From CAZNMF01 sp035547155 (GTDB lineage: Bacteria; Acidobacteriota; Vicinamibacteria; Vicinamibacterales; SCN-69-37), in NCBI GenBank assembly GCA_035547155.1, contig DASZVJ010000216.1:1-11803 (forward strand): 11,803 bases of DNA, in the 5' to 3' direction. Of the stretch, positions 1 to 6,914 are shown piece by piece (the first letter of the stretch is position 1; the number at the start of each line of letters is the position of its first letter). A model generated the notes under the pieces. The model saw only the letters and a list, made by a program, of their open reading frames with translations, was not told the origin of the DNA and did not search any database. The translations under genes and the position numbers were made by a program.

Positions 1-58
1 CTAGCTCACTATCGCCCTATCGCACTATCTGACATCGCGCTATCGCTCTATCTGCTCC
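1..58. repeat. 58-bp direct repeat, copy 1 (CTATC-type, 8-bp period)
   Basis: Non-coding stretch built from imperfect 8-bp units of the form NNNCTATC. It aligns without gaps to 5085-5142, with 48 of 58 positions identical by my count. The central CGCACTATCT is identical in both. It lies downstream of the M16 gene pair and may begin outside the window. I see no gene in 1-158. Confidence 0.8.
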
Positions 59-84
59 TTTGTCCGCCTCAAGCCTGAGTCGGG

Positions 85-111
85 CTGGGCGGCCACGAGG
101 GCCGCCCCTAC
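85..111 (-). repeat. GTAGGGG palindromic element, copy A
   Basis: Read on the minus strand, this begins GTAGGGG. It forms a hairpin with arms GGGCGGCC and GGCCGCCC around a CTCGT loop. The GTAGGGG end faces copy B (129-155) across 17 bp. Its arms differ from those of B at one base pair, and both bases of that pair are changed, so pairing is kept. Confidence 0.8.
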
Positions 112-128
112 ATAGGCGACGGGCTTCC

Positions 129-155
129 GTAGGGGCCGCCCTTGTGGCGGCCCGG
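129..155 (+). repeat. GTAGGGG palindromic element, copy B
   Basis: Starts GTAGGGG and forms a hairpin with arms GGGCCGCC and GGCGGCCC around CTTGT. It ends 3 bp short of the stop codon of the minus-strand M16 gene, so a transcript leaving that gene would contain this hairpin within a few bases. No T-run follows on that strand, so I do not call it an intrinsic terminator. It could still protect the 3' end. Confidence 0.8.
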
Positions 156-158
156 CGT

Positions 159-1571
159 CTATCGCGCAGCCATCCTCGGCGTGGGCAGCAGCAGATTCAA
201 CGTCGTCGGTCCCGCCGGTCCGGGCTCCTGCAGGAAGATCGGGCGCTCGATGTCGTCGTCGGGGCCGAGCACGATGAACTGGATGTGGCGCATGTAGCGC
301 GCGGCCGCGCGGCGAACGTCGAACGGCGACACCGCGTTGATGCGCTCGATCAGTGACGTCGATCGCTGCCAGCCGCCGCCGAGCATCTCCGCGCGCGCGA
401 GCGTGCCCGTCTGCGCGGCGTTGGTCTGCTGATCGACGTAGTAGTTGGTCAGGAACTGCGCGGCCACCGACTCGATCTCGCCGGGATCGACCGGCTCGGT
501 CTGCAGTCGCGTGATCTCGCCGAGCATCACGCGCACCGCGGCGTTGGCGTCGACCGCCGTGACGTAGATGCCGCCGGTGTTCGCGCGCTGATCGTTGAGG
601 AACGCGTTCGGCGCGTACGACAGCGCGCGCCGCAAGCGCACCTGATCGAAGACGCGATCGCGCAGGATCGACGTTGCGACGCGCATCGCGTCGATGTCGG
701 GCGAATCGGGCGGCGGCGCGGCGTAGATGCCGTTGACGTAGTGCGTCGGCAGATCCTTCGCCGTGACGTGCAGCGTCGGCGCCGCGAACGCGAGCTGCGG
801 CACGGCCGTCGCCTTGTACGTGCCGCGCGGCAGTTTGGCGAACGAGGCGGTCACTTTGGCGCGGACGTCCTCCGGCGTCACGTCGCCGACGACGACGAGC
901 ATCAGGCGTGACGTCTCCATCACGCGCTGGTGGAACTGCCGCACGTCGGCGACCGTGAGACGACGAATCGTCTCGAGCGTGCCTTCCGGATCGCTCGCGT
1001 ACGGATGGCCCGCGTACACGACCTCGTCGGTCAGCCGCGAGAGCAGCGCATCGGCTGTGTCGTCGGCGCTCTGCAGCCCGACGATCATATGGTTCTGCAC
1101 CTGCGCGAAGTCGTCGCTCGTGAAGCTCGGATGCAGCGCCGCGTCCGCGAACAGCGCCCACGCCCGATCGAAGTACGTCCGCGCGCAGCCGAGCGTGAGC
1201 GCCGAGAAGTCGAGCGTCACGCCGGATCCGATCGTCGTGCCGGTGCTGGCCAGCTCGCGCCGGAAGCGATCGCGCGGAAAGGCCACGCTGGCCTCCGTCG
1301 CGACGTTGAGCATCAGCGACTCGATGCCGGCGTTGGCGGCCGTGATGTTCTGTGCGCCGCCGCGGATGAACAAGCCCGCCGCCACGGTCTCGCTGCCGGG
1401 CCGCTGCTTGACGAGCACGGTCATGCCGCGGACGTCGAACTCGGAAATGGGCGGCGTCGTCGCCGACGCGCGCGCTGGCGCGGCCGCCGACTGCGCGACG
1501 AGCGCCGATCGATCCGCGCCGATCAGAACAATCGCGCCGAGCGCGACGACGAGCGTGAGACGACGGGTCAT
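159..1571 (-). CDS. Secreted M16B peptidase-like subunit, non-catalytic (R/Y subunit)
   Basis: This 470-aa protein has the two-lobed M16B architecture and an N-terminal signal sequence (hydrophobic stretch about residues 6-19). Where M16 enzymes have the zinc motif HxxEH, it reads AGIESLMLN (81-89), so all three ligands are lost. It keeps the C-terminal-lobe Arg/Tyr pair, R312 and Y319 in VRLRRALSY, with the usual 7-residue spacing. In M16B heterodimers this is the partner that completes the substrate site of the zinc subunit. The ATG at 1571 is chosen because it overlaps the stop of the upstream gene (ATGA), has GGAG at 1578-1581, and is followed directly by a signal peptide. The frame stays open upstream to 1763, but that part is antisense-like, arginine-rich sequence. 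It probably acts in the periplasm together with the upstream product. The family call is strong; the substrate is unknown. Confidence 0.93.
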   Translation of the reverse strand: MTRRLTLVVALGAIVLIGADRSALVAQSAAAPARASATTPPISEFDVRGMTVLVKQRPGSETVAAGLFIRGGAQNITAANAGIESLMLNVATEASVAFPRDRFRRELASTGTTIGSGVTLDFSALTLGCARTYFDRAWALFADAALHPSFTSDDFAQVQNHMIVGLQSADDTADALLSRLTDEVVYAGHPYASDPEGTLETIRRLTVADVRQFHQRVMETSRLMLVVVGDVTPEDVRAKVTASFAKLPRGTYKATAVPQLAFAAPTLHVTAKDLPTHYVNGIYAAPPPDSPDIDAMRVATSILRDRVFDQVRLRRALSYAPNAFLNDQRANTGGIYVTAVDANAAVRVMLGEITRLQTEPVDPGEIESVAAQFLTNYYVDQQTNAAQTGTLARAEMLGGGWQRSTSLIERINAVSPFDVRRAAARYMRHIQFIVLGPDDDIERPIFLQEPGPAGPTTLNLLLPTPRMAAR

Positions 1572-2998
1572 GGCGTGCTCCGGCCGATCAAATCGGCGGT
1601 CGTGAGATGAGAGGCCGTCAACGCGTCGCTCGAGAGCAGCGCCACGCCGACATGCGGCTGGTTTCTGACGTAGCGATTGACGAACCGCTGGACGTCCGCG
1701 CGCGTCGTCGTGCGCAGGTGCGGCAGATACGTCCGGAAGTACTCGAGGCCGGTCGACGACCACCAGAATGCGACGGCGTGCACGTACTCGGACAGCTCCT
1801 CGCGCGAGTACAAGTCGTCGGCCTCGAGCAGCGCCTTGGCGCTCGCGAGCTCTTCGTCGGTGAAGTAGTCCGCATCCGCGAAGTGTGCGATCTCGTTGTA
1901 GACGGCGGCGAGCGCGGCCGTCGCCTTGTCGGGCGTCGTCTGCAGCAGCAGCGAGATCGGGCCGACGTTGCGCTGCGTGTAGTAGCCGAAGCTCACGCTC
2001 GTCGTCAGGCCGGAATCGACGAGCGCGCGTTGGAAGTGTGACTCCGGCTGCGTGAGGATGAAGGAGAACACGTCGGCTGCGTACGTCGCGTCGTTGTCCT
2101 TGCCGACCGACGGGCCTTGCCAGCCGATCTCGGCGACGACGTTCTGGATGGGGCCGACCTGAATCGCGCCCTCACTCTTCTCGAGCGGCGGATGCTCGAC
2201 CGGCGGGAACTCGACGAACGGATCGACCGGCCGCTTCGCCCAGCCGCCGAACAGCTGCTGCATCAGATCGAATGCGCGATCCGCCTTCACGTCGCCGGCG
2301 ATGATGATCGCGGAGTTGTTCGGCACGTAGTAGCGATCGCGGATGAGCCGCATCATGTCGGTCGTCGCGCCTCGCACCGTCTCGCGGTTGCCGATCGGCT
2401 CCTTGCGGCTCGGATATTTGTAGAACAGCCGCTCGTCCATCGCCTTGCCGAGGACCGCGTACGGGTTCGAGTCCTGCCGGTCCATCTCGCCGATGACGAC
2501 CTCGCGCTCGCGCGCGAAGTCGCGCTCGTCGAACGCCGGATGCAGCGCGCCGTCGCAGAGCATCTGCGCTGCCGCTTCGAAATGCGGTGTCGTCGTCGTG
2601 AAGAAGTACTCGACGACTTCCTCCTTCGTCGATCCGTTGAACGAGATGCCGAGCGTGTCCTTGGGATCGATCGGGTCCGGCGCGGCCGATCCGCCCATCG
2701 CCCGCGTGAAGAACATGTGCTCGTAGAGATGCGACAGGCCGTTCAGCTCCGGTGGCTCCGTGAACGATCCGTTCCGGACCGCCAGATCGATCGTGACGAC
2801 CGGCACGGCGTGATCCTCGATCACGAGGATCTCCAGGCCATTGGCGAGCGTGCGGCTGACGATGCGTGACGCGCCGGAGGAGGGGAGCGGCGCGGGGGCC
2901 GCCGATGTGGCAGCCGGACGGGACTGCGCCCGCGGCGCCGCGCTCACGAGCGACAGGGCTATCGCGCAGGCGGCGGACAGACGACTCAGGTGGCGCAT
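1568..2998 (-). CDS. Secreted M16B zinc metallopeptidase, catalytic subunit
   Basis: This 476-aa protein has a signal peptide (about residues 1-25, ending PRAQS). The inverted zinc motif HLYEH is at 90-94 (H90, E93 as general base, H94). The third ligand is E171 in EREVVIGEMDRQ, 77 residues after H94, which is the usual M16 spacing. In the C-terminal lobe, the place where other M16 proteins have Arg and Tyr reads FQRALVDSGLTTSV (322-335), with no matching Tyr. The enzyme therefore appears to need the R/Y pair of the downstream gene product. The ATG at 2998 is preceded by GGGAGA at 3003-3008, and the last codons overlap the next start by 4 bp, indicating translational coupling. This gene is first in a two-gene operon, read away from the metal-uptake cluster. 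The predicted location is the periplasm or cell envelope. The natural substrate cannot be told from sequence. Confidence 0.95.
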   Translation of the reverse strand: MRHLSRLSAACAIALSLVSAAPRAQSRPAATSAAPAPLPSSGASRIVSRTLANGLEILVIEDHAVPVVTIDLAVRNGSFTEPPELNGLSHLYEHMFFTRAMGGSAAPDPIDPKDTLGISFNGSTKEEVVEYFFTTTTPHFEAAAQMLCDGALHPAFDERDFAREREVVIGEMDRQDSNPYAVLGKAMDERLFYKYPSRKEPIGNRETVRGATTDMMRLIRDRYYVPNNSAIIIAGDVKADRAFDLMQQLFGGWAKRPVDPFVEFPPVEHPPLEKSEGAIQVGPIQNVVAEIGWQGPSVGKDNDATYAADVFSFILTQPESHFQRALVDSGLTTSVSFGYYTQRNVGPISLLLQTTPDKATAALAAVYNEIAHFADADYFTDEELASAKALLEADDLYSREELSEYVHAVAFWWSSTGLEYFRTYLPHLRTTTRADVQRFVNRYVRNQPHVGVALLSSDALTASHLTTADLIGRSTP

Positions 2999-3192
2999 CG
3001 AATCTCCCGGGGAGTGTGACGGACGACGGTGGGCGACGTGGTCCCTACGATTCTACCGGCACGTGACGGATGAGACGCCAGTCCCCGCCTTCCAGTCTCG
3101 CCGACCTGCGCGTGCTATTCATCAAATAAATGTTGCGCCCGCACGCGGTTTGAAGTTTGACCTGCCGCCTCGTTGCATCCAACAATGGACCC
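2999..3192. promoter_or_regulatory. Divergent intergenic region between the M16 pair and the metal cluster
   Basis: A 194-bp gap between oppositely oriented genes. It contains a minus-strand TAGAAT (3050-3055), a good -10 candidate about 50 bp from the M16 start, though I see no convincing -35. An AT-rich patch at 3117-3131 reads ATTCAT-CAA-ATAAAT, an imperfect 6-3-6 inverted repeat with one mismatch. On the plus strand, TTGACC (3157-3162) and AACAAT (3181-3186) are 18 bp apart. The AT-rich patch could be an operator for a metal regulator, but it does not match a Zur or Fur box I can name. Confidence 0.4.
3157..3186 (+). promoter_or_regulatory. Candidate promoter of the small HCxxCH gene
   Basis: TTGACC (4-5 of 6 consensus bases) and AACAAT, spaced by 18 bp, lie directly before the ATG at 3193. 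The -10 ends 6 bp before the ATG and there is no Shine-Dalgarno sequence, so the transcript may be leaderless or nearly so. This is an inference from spacing only. Confidence 0.3.
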
Positions 3193-3558
3193 ATGCGTTT
3201 CGCCGTGCGGCGATCGGTCCGCTGGATCGCCGTCGTCACCGGTCTGTGCGGGCTGATGTTGTCGCTGGCATCGCCCGCGCACGCCCTGCGTGAGACCGAC
3301 CCCGACTGCGGACCGGTGACCGCCGCGCTCGACCACGCGCGTCCGGCGCTCGAGACGGCGACACCCGTGCCCGTCGAACAGCACTGCGCGTTCTGTCACT
3401 GGATGCGTGCGCTGAGCGGTGCCGCACCGAGCGCCGAGATCGCGCCGGTCCCCGGATTCATCACGTGCGCGATCGCCGCGTCCAGTGACGATCGATCTGT
3501 CGTCGTCACGATCCTCGATCTCAAATCTTCCCGCGCACCACCCGCGATCGCGTCATAA
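3193..3558 (+). CDS. Small secreted HCxxCH protein (DUF2946-like?), metal-cluster associated
   Basis: This 121-aa protein has a twin-Arg-free but basic N terminus (MRFAVRRSVR), a hydrophobic core, and a clear AxA cleavage site at 28-31 (PAHA before LRETD). The mature part is about 90 aa. It carries H64-C65-A-F-C68-H69-W70, plus C39 and C82. HCxxCH could bind a metal. It also fits the letter of a c-type haem motif (CxxCH), but the chain is short and no distal Met or His arrangement is obvious. Small periplasmic proteins of this type (DUF2946 is the nearest I can name) are often encoded beside outer-membrane metal receptors, and here the next genes are a porin and a metal ABC importer. The ATG at 3193 is chosen because the signal peptide starts there. 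A TTG at 3157 in the same frame would add 12 unlikely residues. No Shine-Dalgarno is seen. The function is unproven. Confidence 0.72.
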   Translation: MRFAVRRSVRWIAVVTGLCGLMLSLASPAHALRETDPDCGPVTAALDHARPALETATPVPVEQHCAFCHWMRALSGAAPSAEIAPVPGFITCAIAASSDDRSVVVTILDLKSSRAPPAIAS

Positions 3559-3715
3559 CGCGTAAAACCTGTCTGCGTAGCCGGTAGCCCGTAGCCCGCA
3601 GCCTGTGTAGGGGCCGCCCTCGTGGCGGCCCGGGCGACCACAACGGTCGCCCCTACGTTCCGGCGGCTGCTCGTAGCCCGCAGCCTGTAGCCCGTCGTCC
3701 GATCCGAGGTGCTCG
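3559..3715. repeat. Repeat-filled spacer with 17-bp direct repeats
   Basis: A 157-bp gap without a gene. From 3576 it is a 7-bp microsatellite (GTAGCCC, GCAGCCT). The 17-mer CGTAGCCCGCAGCCTGT is present exactly at 3590-3606 and 3672-3688. These two copies flank a 50-bp palindromic unit (3607-3656) that abuts the left copy. The only other functional signal I see is the GAGG ribosome site of the next gene (3706-3709). Confidence 0.8.
3607..3656. repeat. Composite GTAGGGG palindromic unit, copies C and D
   Basis: Two elements joined tail to tail. Copy C (3607-3633, plus) has arms GGGCCGCC and GGCGGCCC around CTCGT. Copy D (3631-3656, minus) has arms GGGCGACC and GGTCGCCC around GTTGT. The unit begins GTAGGGG and ends CCCCTAC, giving 7-bp terminal inverted repeats, which resembles a REP doublet or a very small MITE. 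It carries no coding potential. Confidence 0.8.
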
Positions 3716-5071
3716 ATGAAACGATTTTCGTGTGGCGTCGCGGTGTGTGCCGCGATGCTGGTGGGAGCCGGCCGTGCGCATGCGCAACAGCCGGCCGTGG
3801 CTGGCGTCCAGCCGGCTGACGTGCAACAGGTGCGTCAGGAAGTGGCGCGTCTCAAGGCCGAGCTCGATGCGATCCGGCAGCAGTACGACGATCGCATCTC
3901 GCAGCTCGAGCAACGGCTGAATCAACTCACCGGCGGACCGATGGCGATCGACGCGCCGGCCGCCGCGTCAGCGACGGCACCGCAAGAGGCCGCGGCTGCG
4001 CAGCCAGCTCCGGCGCCGGTTGCGGCGACGCCGCAGGACGCGACGTCCGCGCCCGCCGACCAGTCGTCGTCGGCGATGCTGGCGGGCTCGTCGAAGGTCT
4101 TCAATCCGGATACCTCCGTCATCGGCAACTTCCTTGGCACGACGGGCAAGAACCCGTTCAGCACGCAGCCGTCGATGCAGCTGACCGAAGCGGAGCTCTC
4201 GCTGCAGGCGGTCGTCGATCCGTACGCGCGCGCCGATTTCTTCCTGTCCGCGACGCCGGAAGGGCTCGAGGTCGAAGAAGGCTATGCGACGTTCACGTCG
4301 CTGCCGAAGCAGCTGCTGCTGAAGGTCGGCAAGATGCGCGCGCAGTTCGGCAAGGTGAACACGCTGCACACGCACGCGATGCCGACGGCCGACCGTCCGC
4401 TCGTCACGAACAATCTCGTCGGCGGCGAGGACGGGCTGTCCGACTCCGGCGTCTCGCTGTCGAAGCTGATCGCGAATCCTTTCGTCTACCTCGAGGCGAC
4501 GGGTGAAGTGTTCGCCGGCACCGGCGACGTGTTCCAGAGCTCGCAGCGTTCGCGGCCGACATATGTCGGCCACATCCGCGCGTATCGCGATCTCTCCGAG
4601 GACAAGAACATCGATCTCGGCGTCTCGTACGCGCACGGGCAGACCGACGACGTCGCGGCCGATCAGGGGCTGAGCCTGCACAAGGACCTGATCGGCGTCG
4701 ATGCGACGTTCCGGTACCGGCCGCTGCGCCGCGCGATCTACCGCCGCCTGAACCTGCGCACCGAGCTCATTTGGAGCCGGCAGCAGTTGCCGGGCTCGAC
4801 GGAGACGACGGCATTCGGCGTGTACGGCCTGGGCGAGTATCAGTTCGCGCAGCGCTGGTACGCCGGCGCGCGGATCGATCGATCGGGCCGCGCGCTCGAC
4901 GGCTCGCAGATCGACAACGGCGGATCGATCTTTCTCACGTTCTGGCCGACGGAGTTCGCGCAGCTGCGCGGCCAGTTCCGCCACACGTCGTTCGCGGAAG
5001 GCGAGAGCGCGAACGAAGGGCTGTTCCAGGTCAACTTCGCGATTGGCGCGCATGGAGCCCATGCGTTCTGA
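3716..5071 (+). CDS. Outer-membrane porin with N-terminal coiled coil
   Basis: This 451-aa protein has a signal peptide (1-23, AHA before QQPAV) and then a heptad-type coiled coil at about 35-72 (EVARLKAELDAI, ISQLEQRLNQL). An Ala/Pro/Gln linker spans 79-120. From about 125 to 451 there is an alternating amphipathic beta-strand region typical of a porin barrel, and the chain ends in Phe, the usual signal for outer-membrane assembly. The stretch LLKVGKMRAQFGKVN (201-215) resembles phosphate-selective or carbohydrate porins. HTH at 218-220 and HGAH near the end could be metal contacts, but that is speculation. GAGG at 3706-3709, 6 bp before the ATG, supports the start. The coiled coil suggests a trimer. 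The gene lies 87 bp before the metal-binding protein on the same strand, so a role in letting the metal or its chelate cross the outer membrane is likely but not shown. Confidence 0.85.
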   Translation: MKRFSCGVAVCAAMLVGAGRAHAQQPAVAGVQPADVQQVRQEVARLKAELDAIRQQYDDRISQLEQRLNQLTGGPMAIDAPAAASATAPQEAAAAQPAPAPVAATPQDATSAPADQSSSAMLAGSSKVFNPDTSVIGNFLGTTGKNPFSTQPSMQLTEAELSLQAVVDPYARADFFLSATPEGLEVEEGYATFTSLPKQLLLKVGKMRAQFGKVNTLHTHAMPTADRPLVTNNLVGGEDGLSDSGVSLSKLIANPFVYLEATGEVFAGTGDVFQSSQRSRPTYVGHIRAYRDLSEDKNIDLGVSYAHGQTDDVAADQGLSLHKDLIGVDATFRYRPLRRAIYRRLNLRTELIWSRQQLPGSTETTAFGVYGLGEYQFAQRWYAGARIDRSGRALDGSQIDNGGSIFLTFWPTEFAQLRGQFRHTSFAEGESANEGLFQVNFAIGAHGAHAF

Positions 5072-5084
5072 CGCTCGTATCGCG

Positions 5085-5142
5085 CTAACTCGTTATCGCG
5101 CTATCGCACTATCTGGCATCGGGCTATCTGGCTATCTGCCCC
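5085..5142. repeat. 58-bp direct repeat, copy 2 (CTATC-type, 8-bp period)
   Basis: Gapless match to 1-58 (48 of 58 identical). Seven 8-bp units can be laid out from 5083 to 5138, with the last two identical (GCTATCTG). It fills most of the spacer between the porin and the binding-protein gene. No palindromic GTAGGGG element accompanies this copy. Confidence 0.82.
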
Positions 5143-5146
5143 AACC

Positions 5147-5153
5147 AAGGAGA
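5147..5153 (+). promoter_or_regulatory. Strong Shine-Dalgarno of the metal-binding protein gene
   Basis: AAGGAGA lies 5 bp before the ATG at 5159 and directly follows the 58-bp repeat. It is the best ribosome site in the window and fixes the start of the gene. Confidence 0.85.
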
Positions 5154-5158
5154 CGGCA

Positions 5159-6088
5159 ATGCATCGGGTGAAATTCATCTGGCTCGCCGCGATTGCGGCG
5201 CTCGCCGTGAGCGCCGTGCCGGCGTTCGCGGTCGTGAGAGTCGTCGGCACGACCGAAGACCTGGCGGCGATTGCGCGGGAAGTCGGCGGCGATCGCGTCG
5301 ATGTGACGGCGCTCGCGAAGGGCTATCAGGATCCGCACTTCGTCGAGCCGAAGCCGAGCTTCATCCTCGCCGTCAGCCGCGCGGATCTGCTCATCGTCGT
5401 CGGACGCGAGCTCGAGATCGGCTGGCTGCCGACGCTCATCACGAGCAGCCGCAACGCGAAGATCCAGCCGGGCGCGCCTGGCTATCTCGATGCGTCGCTG
5501 AACGTGAAGATCCTCGAGATCCCCACGGGACAGATCACGCGCGCGATGGGCGACGTCCATCCGCAGGGGAATCCGCACTACTGGCTCGATCCGAACAACG
5601 GCCGCAAGATCGCGCAGGCGATCCGCGATCGCTTGACGCAGCTCGATCCCGCCGGCAAGGCGACGTACGACCAGCGCTATGCGGATTTCGACAAGCGTCT
5701 GGCGGCGGCCGAGCAGCGCTGGGACGCGGCGCTCGCGCCATACAAAGGCACGAAGCTCGTCACATACCATCGCTCGTGGCCGAACTTCATGGAGCGCTGG
5801 GGCCTCGAGGTGATGGGCTACGTCGAGCCGAAGCCCGGCATCCCGCCGTCGCCGTCGCACACGCTCGAGCTCATCAGCGCCATGAAGGCGCAAGGCGTCA
5901 AGCTCATCATCGTCGAGCCGTACTTCGACAAGAAGACGCCGCTGGCGATTGCGTCGCAGGTCGGCGGCGACGTGCTCGAGCTCTCGCCGTCGGTGGGCGG
6001 CGAAAAAGAGGTCACCGATTACATCACGCTGTTCGACTATGACGTCAACCTGCTGCAGGCCGCGTTGAAGAAGGTGACGGGCCGCTGA
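5159..6088 (+). CDS. Metal ABC transporter substrate-binding protein (ZnuA/TroA family)
   Basis: This 309-aa protein has a signal peptide (1-24, PAFA before VVRVV) and the cluster A-I binding-protein fold. The three family histidines are present: H60 in QDPHFVEPKP, H140 in GNPHYWLDP, and H204 in TYHRSW. The long histidine-rich loop of many ZnuA proteins is absent; only GDVHPQGNPH (131-140) remains. At the position of the fourth ligand (an Asp in TroA-type proteins) the sequence reads ELSPSVGG (274-281), without an Asp. E253 (IVEP) or water may complete the site. It would deliver zinc or manganese to the permease encoded next, whose ATG overlaps this stop by 1 bp (TGATG), so translation is coupled. 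Family assignment is secure; the metal cannot be decided from sequence, though three His residues favour zinc. Confidence 0.93.
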   Translation: MHRVKFIWLAAIAALAVSAVPAFAVVRVVGTTEDLAAIAREVGGDRVDVTALAKGYQDPHFVEPKPSFILAVSRADLLIVVGRELEIGWLPTLITSSRNAKIQPGAPGYLDASLNVKILEIPTGQITRAMGDVHPQGNPHYWLDPNNGRKIAQAIRDRLTQLDPAGKATYDQRYADFDKRLAAAEQRWDAALAPYKGTKLVTYHRSWPNFMERWGLEVMGYVEPKPGIPPSPSHTLELISAMKAQGVKLIIVEPYFDKKTPLAIASQVGGDVLELSPSVGGEKEVTDYITLFDYDVNLLQAALKKVTGR

Positions 6089-6912
6089 TGGACTCCACGA
6101 TTCTGATCTTCCTGGCGGCGCCGATCGCCGCCAGCCTCATCATCGCGGGCATCCACGCGTATCTCGGCCTGCACGTCGTCGAGCGCGGCGTCATCTTCGT
6201 CGATCTGTCGCTCGCACAGATTGCGTCGCTCGGTGCGGCCATCGCCGTCTATCAGGGCCACGACCCGCACGACCCGGCCATCTACTGGATGAGCCTGGTG
6301 TTCACGCTGATCGGCGCGCTCGTGTTCGCGTTGATCAAGGGCCACGAGGCGAACATCCCGCAGGAAGCCATCATCGGCATCTCGTACGCGGTCGCGTCGG
6401 CGGCGGTGATCCTGACGATGAGCAAGTCGACGGGGGAGTCGGAGCACCTGAAGGACATGCTCGTCGGCAACATCCTGTCGGTGCAGTGGCCCGAGGTCTG
6501 GGAGACGGGGGCGATCTATCTCGTGCTCGGCCTGTTCCACTACGTCTTCCGGCGGCGCTTCCTCGAGATCTCGATCGATGCCAAGGCCGCGGCCGCGCGC
6601 GGCGTGCATGTGCGCTGGTGGGACTTCCTGTTCTACGCGTCGTTCGGTCTCGTCGTCACGCGATCGGTCGCGATCGCCGGCGTGCTGCTCGTGTTCTGCT
6701 ATCTGATCGTGCCGTCGGTCGGCGCGATGCTGTGGGCGCGCCGCATCGGCCCACGGCTCGCGATCGGCTGGGTGATGGGCGTCATCGTCTCGATGCTCGG
6801 CATGTACTTCTCGGTCCAGTTCGATCTGCCGACCGGCGCGACGATCGTCTGCACGTTCGGACTCGTGCTCATCGTCATGGCGTTGTTACGTCCGATCGTG
6901 GCGAGACGGTAG
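6088..6912 (+). CDS. Metal ABC transporter permease (ZnuB/TroC, ABC-3 family)
   Basis: This 274-aa very hydrophobic protein has about 7-9 membrane segments, within the normal ABC-3 permease length. Recognisable parts are HVVERGVIFVDLSLAQIASL (29-48), matching the first conserved loop. The usual SHA..PG of this loop is replaced by AQIASLG, a variant I associate with a subgroup of the family. The region around 164-176 (DAKAAAARGVHVR) corresponds to the cytoplasmic loop that docks on the ATPase. The C-terminal FCYLIVPSVGAML and DLPTGATIVCTFGLVLIVM segments are typical. It forms the inner-membrane channel for the metal delivered by the upstream binding protein. No ATPase gene is found on either strand nearby; the frame ends at 6912 and is followed by tandem repeats. 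The docking loop implies it still works with an ATPase encoded elsewhere. Confidence 0.92.
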   Translation: MDSTILIFLAAPIAASLIIAGIHAYLGLHVVERGVIFVDLSLAQIASLGAAIAVYQGHDPHDPAIYWMSLVFTLIGALVFALIKGHEANIPQEAIIGISYAVASAAVILTMSKSTGESEHLKDMLVGNILSVQWPEVWETGAIYLVLGLFHYVFRRRFLEISIDAKAAAARGVHVRWWDFLFYASFGLVVTRSVAIAGVLLVFCYLIVPSVGAMLWARRIGPRLAIGWVMGVIVSMLGMYFSVQFDLPTGATIVCTFGLVLIVMALLRPIVARR

Positions 6913-6914
6913 AC

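Noticed and set aside
1..158. CRISPR array or phage attachment site
   Set aside because: Units are 8 bp with no spacers, and no cas or integrase gene is present.
1572..1763. Upstream extension of the non-catalytic M16 gene to 1763
   Set aside because: The extension lies entirely inside the upstream M16 gene, and its product looks like an out-of-frame translation. The ATG at 1571 has a ribosome site and begins a signal peptide.
3117..3131. Zur or Fur operator before the metal cluster
   Set aside because: The 6-3-6 inverted repeat is short, has a mismatch and does not match a known box. Location alone is not enough.
3968..5062. Minus-strand open frame (364 codons) opposite the porin
   Set aside because: Arginine-rich shadow of the porin, whose own frame has a signal peptide, a ribosome site and barrel strands.
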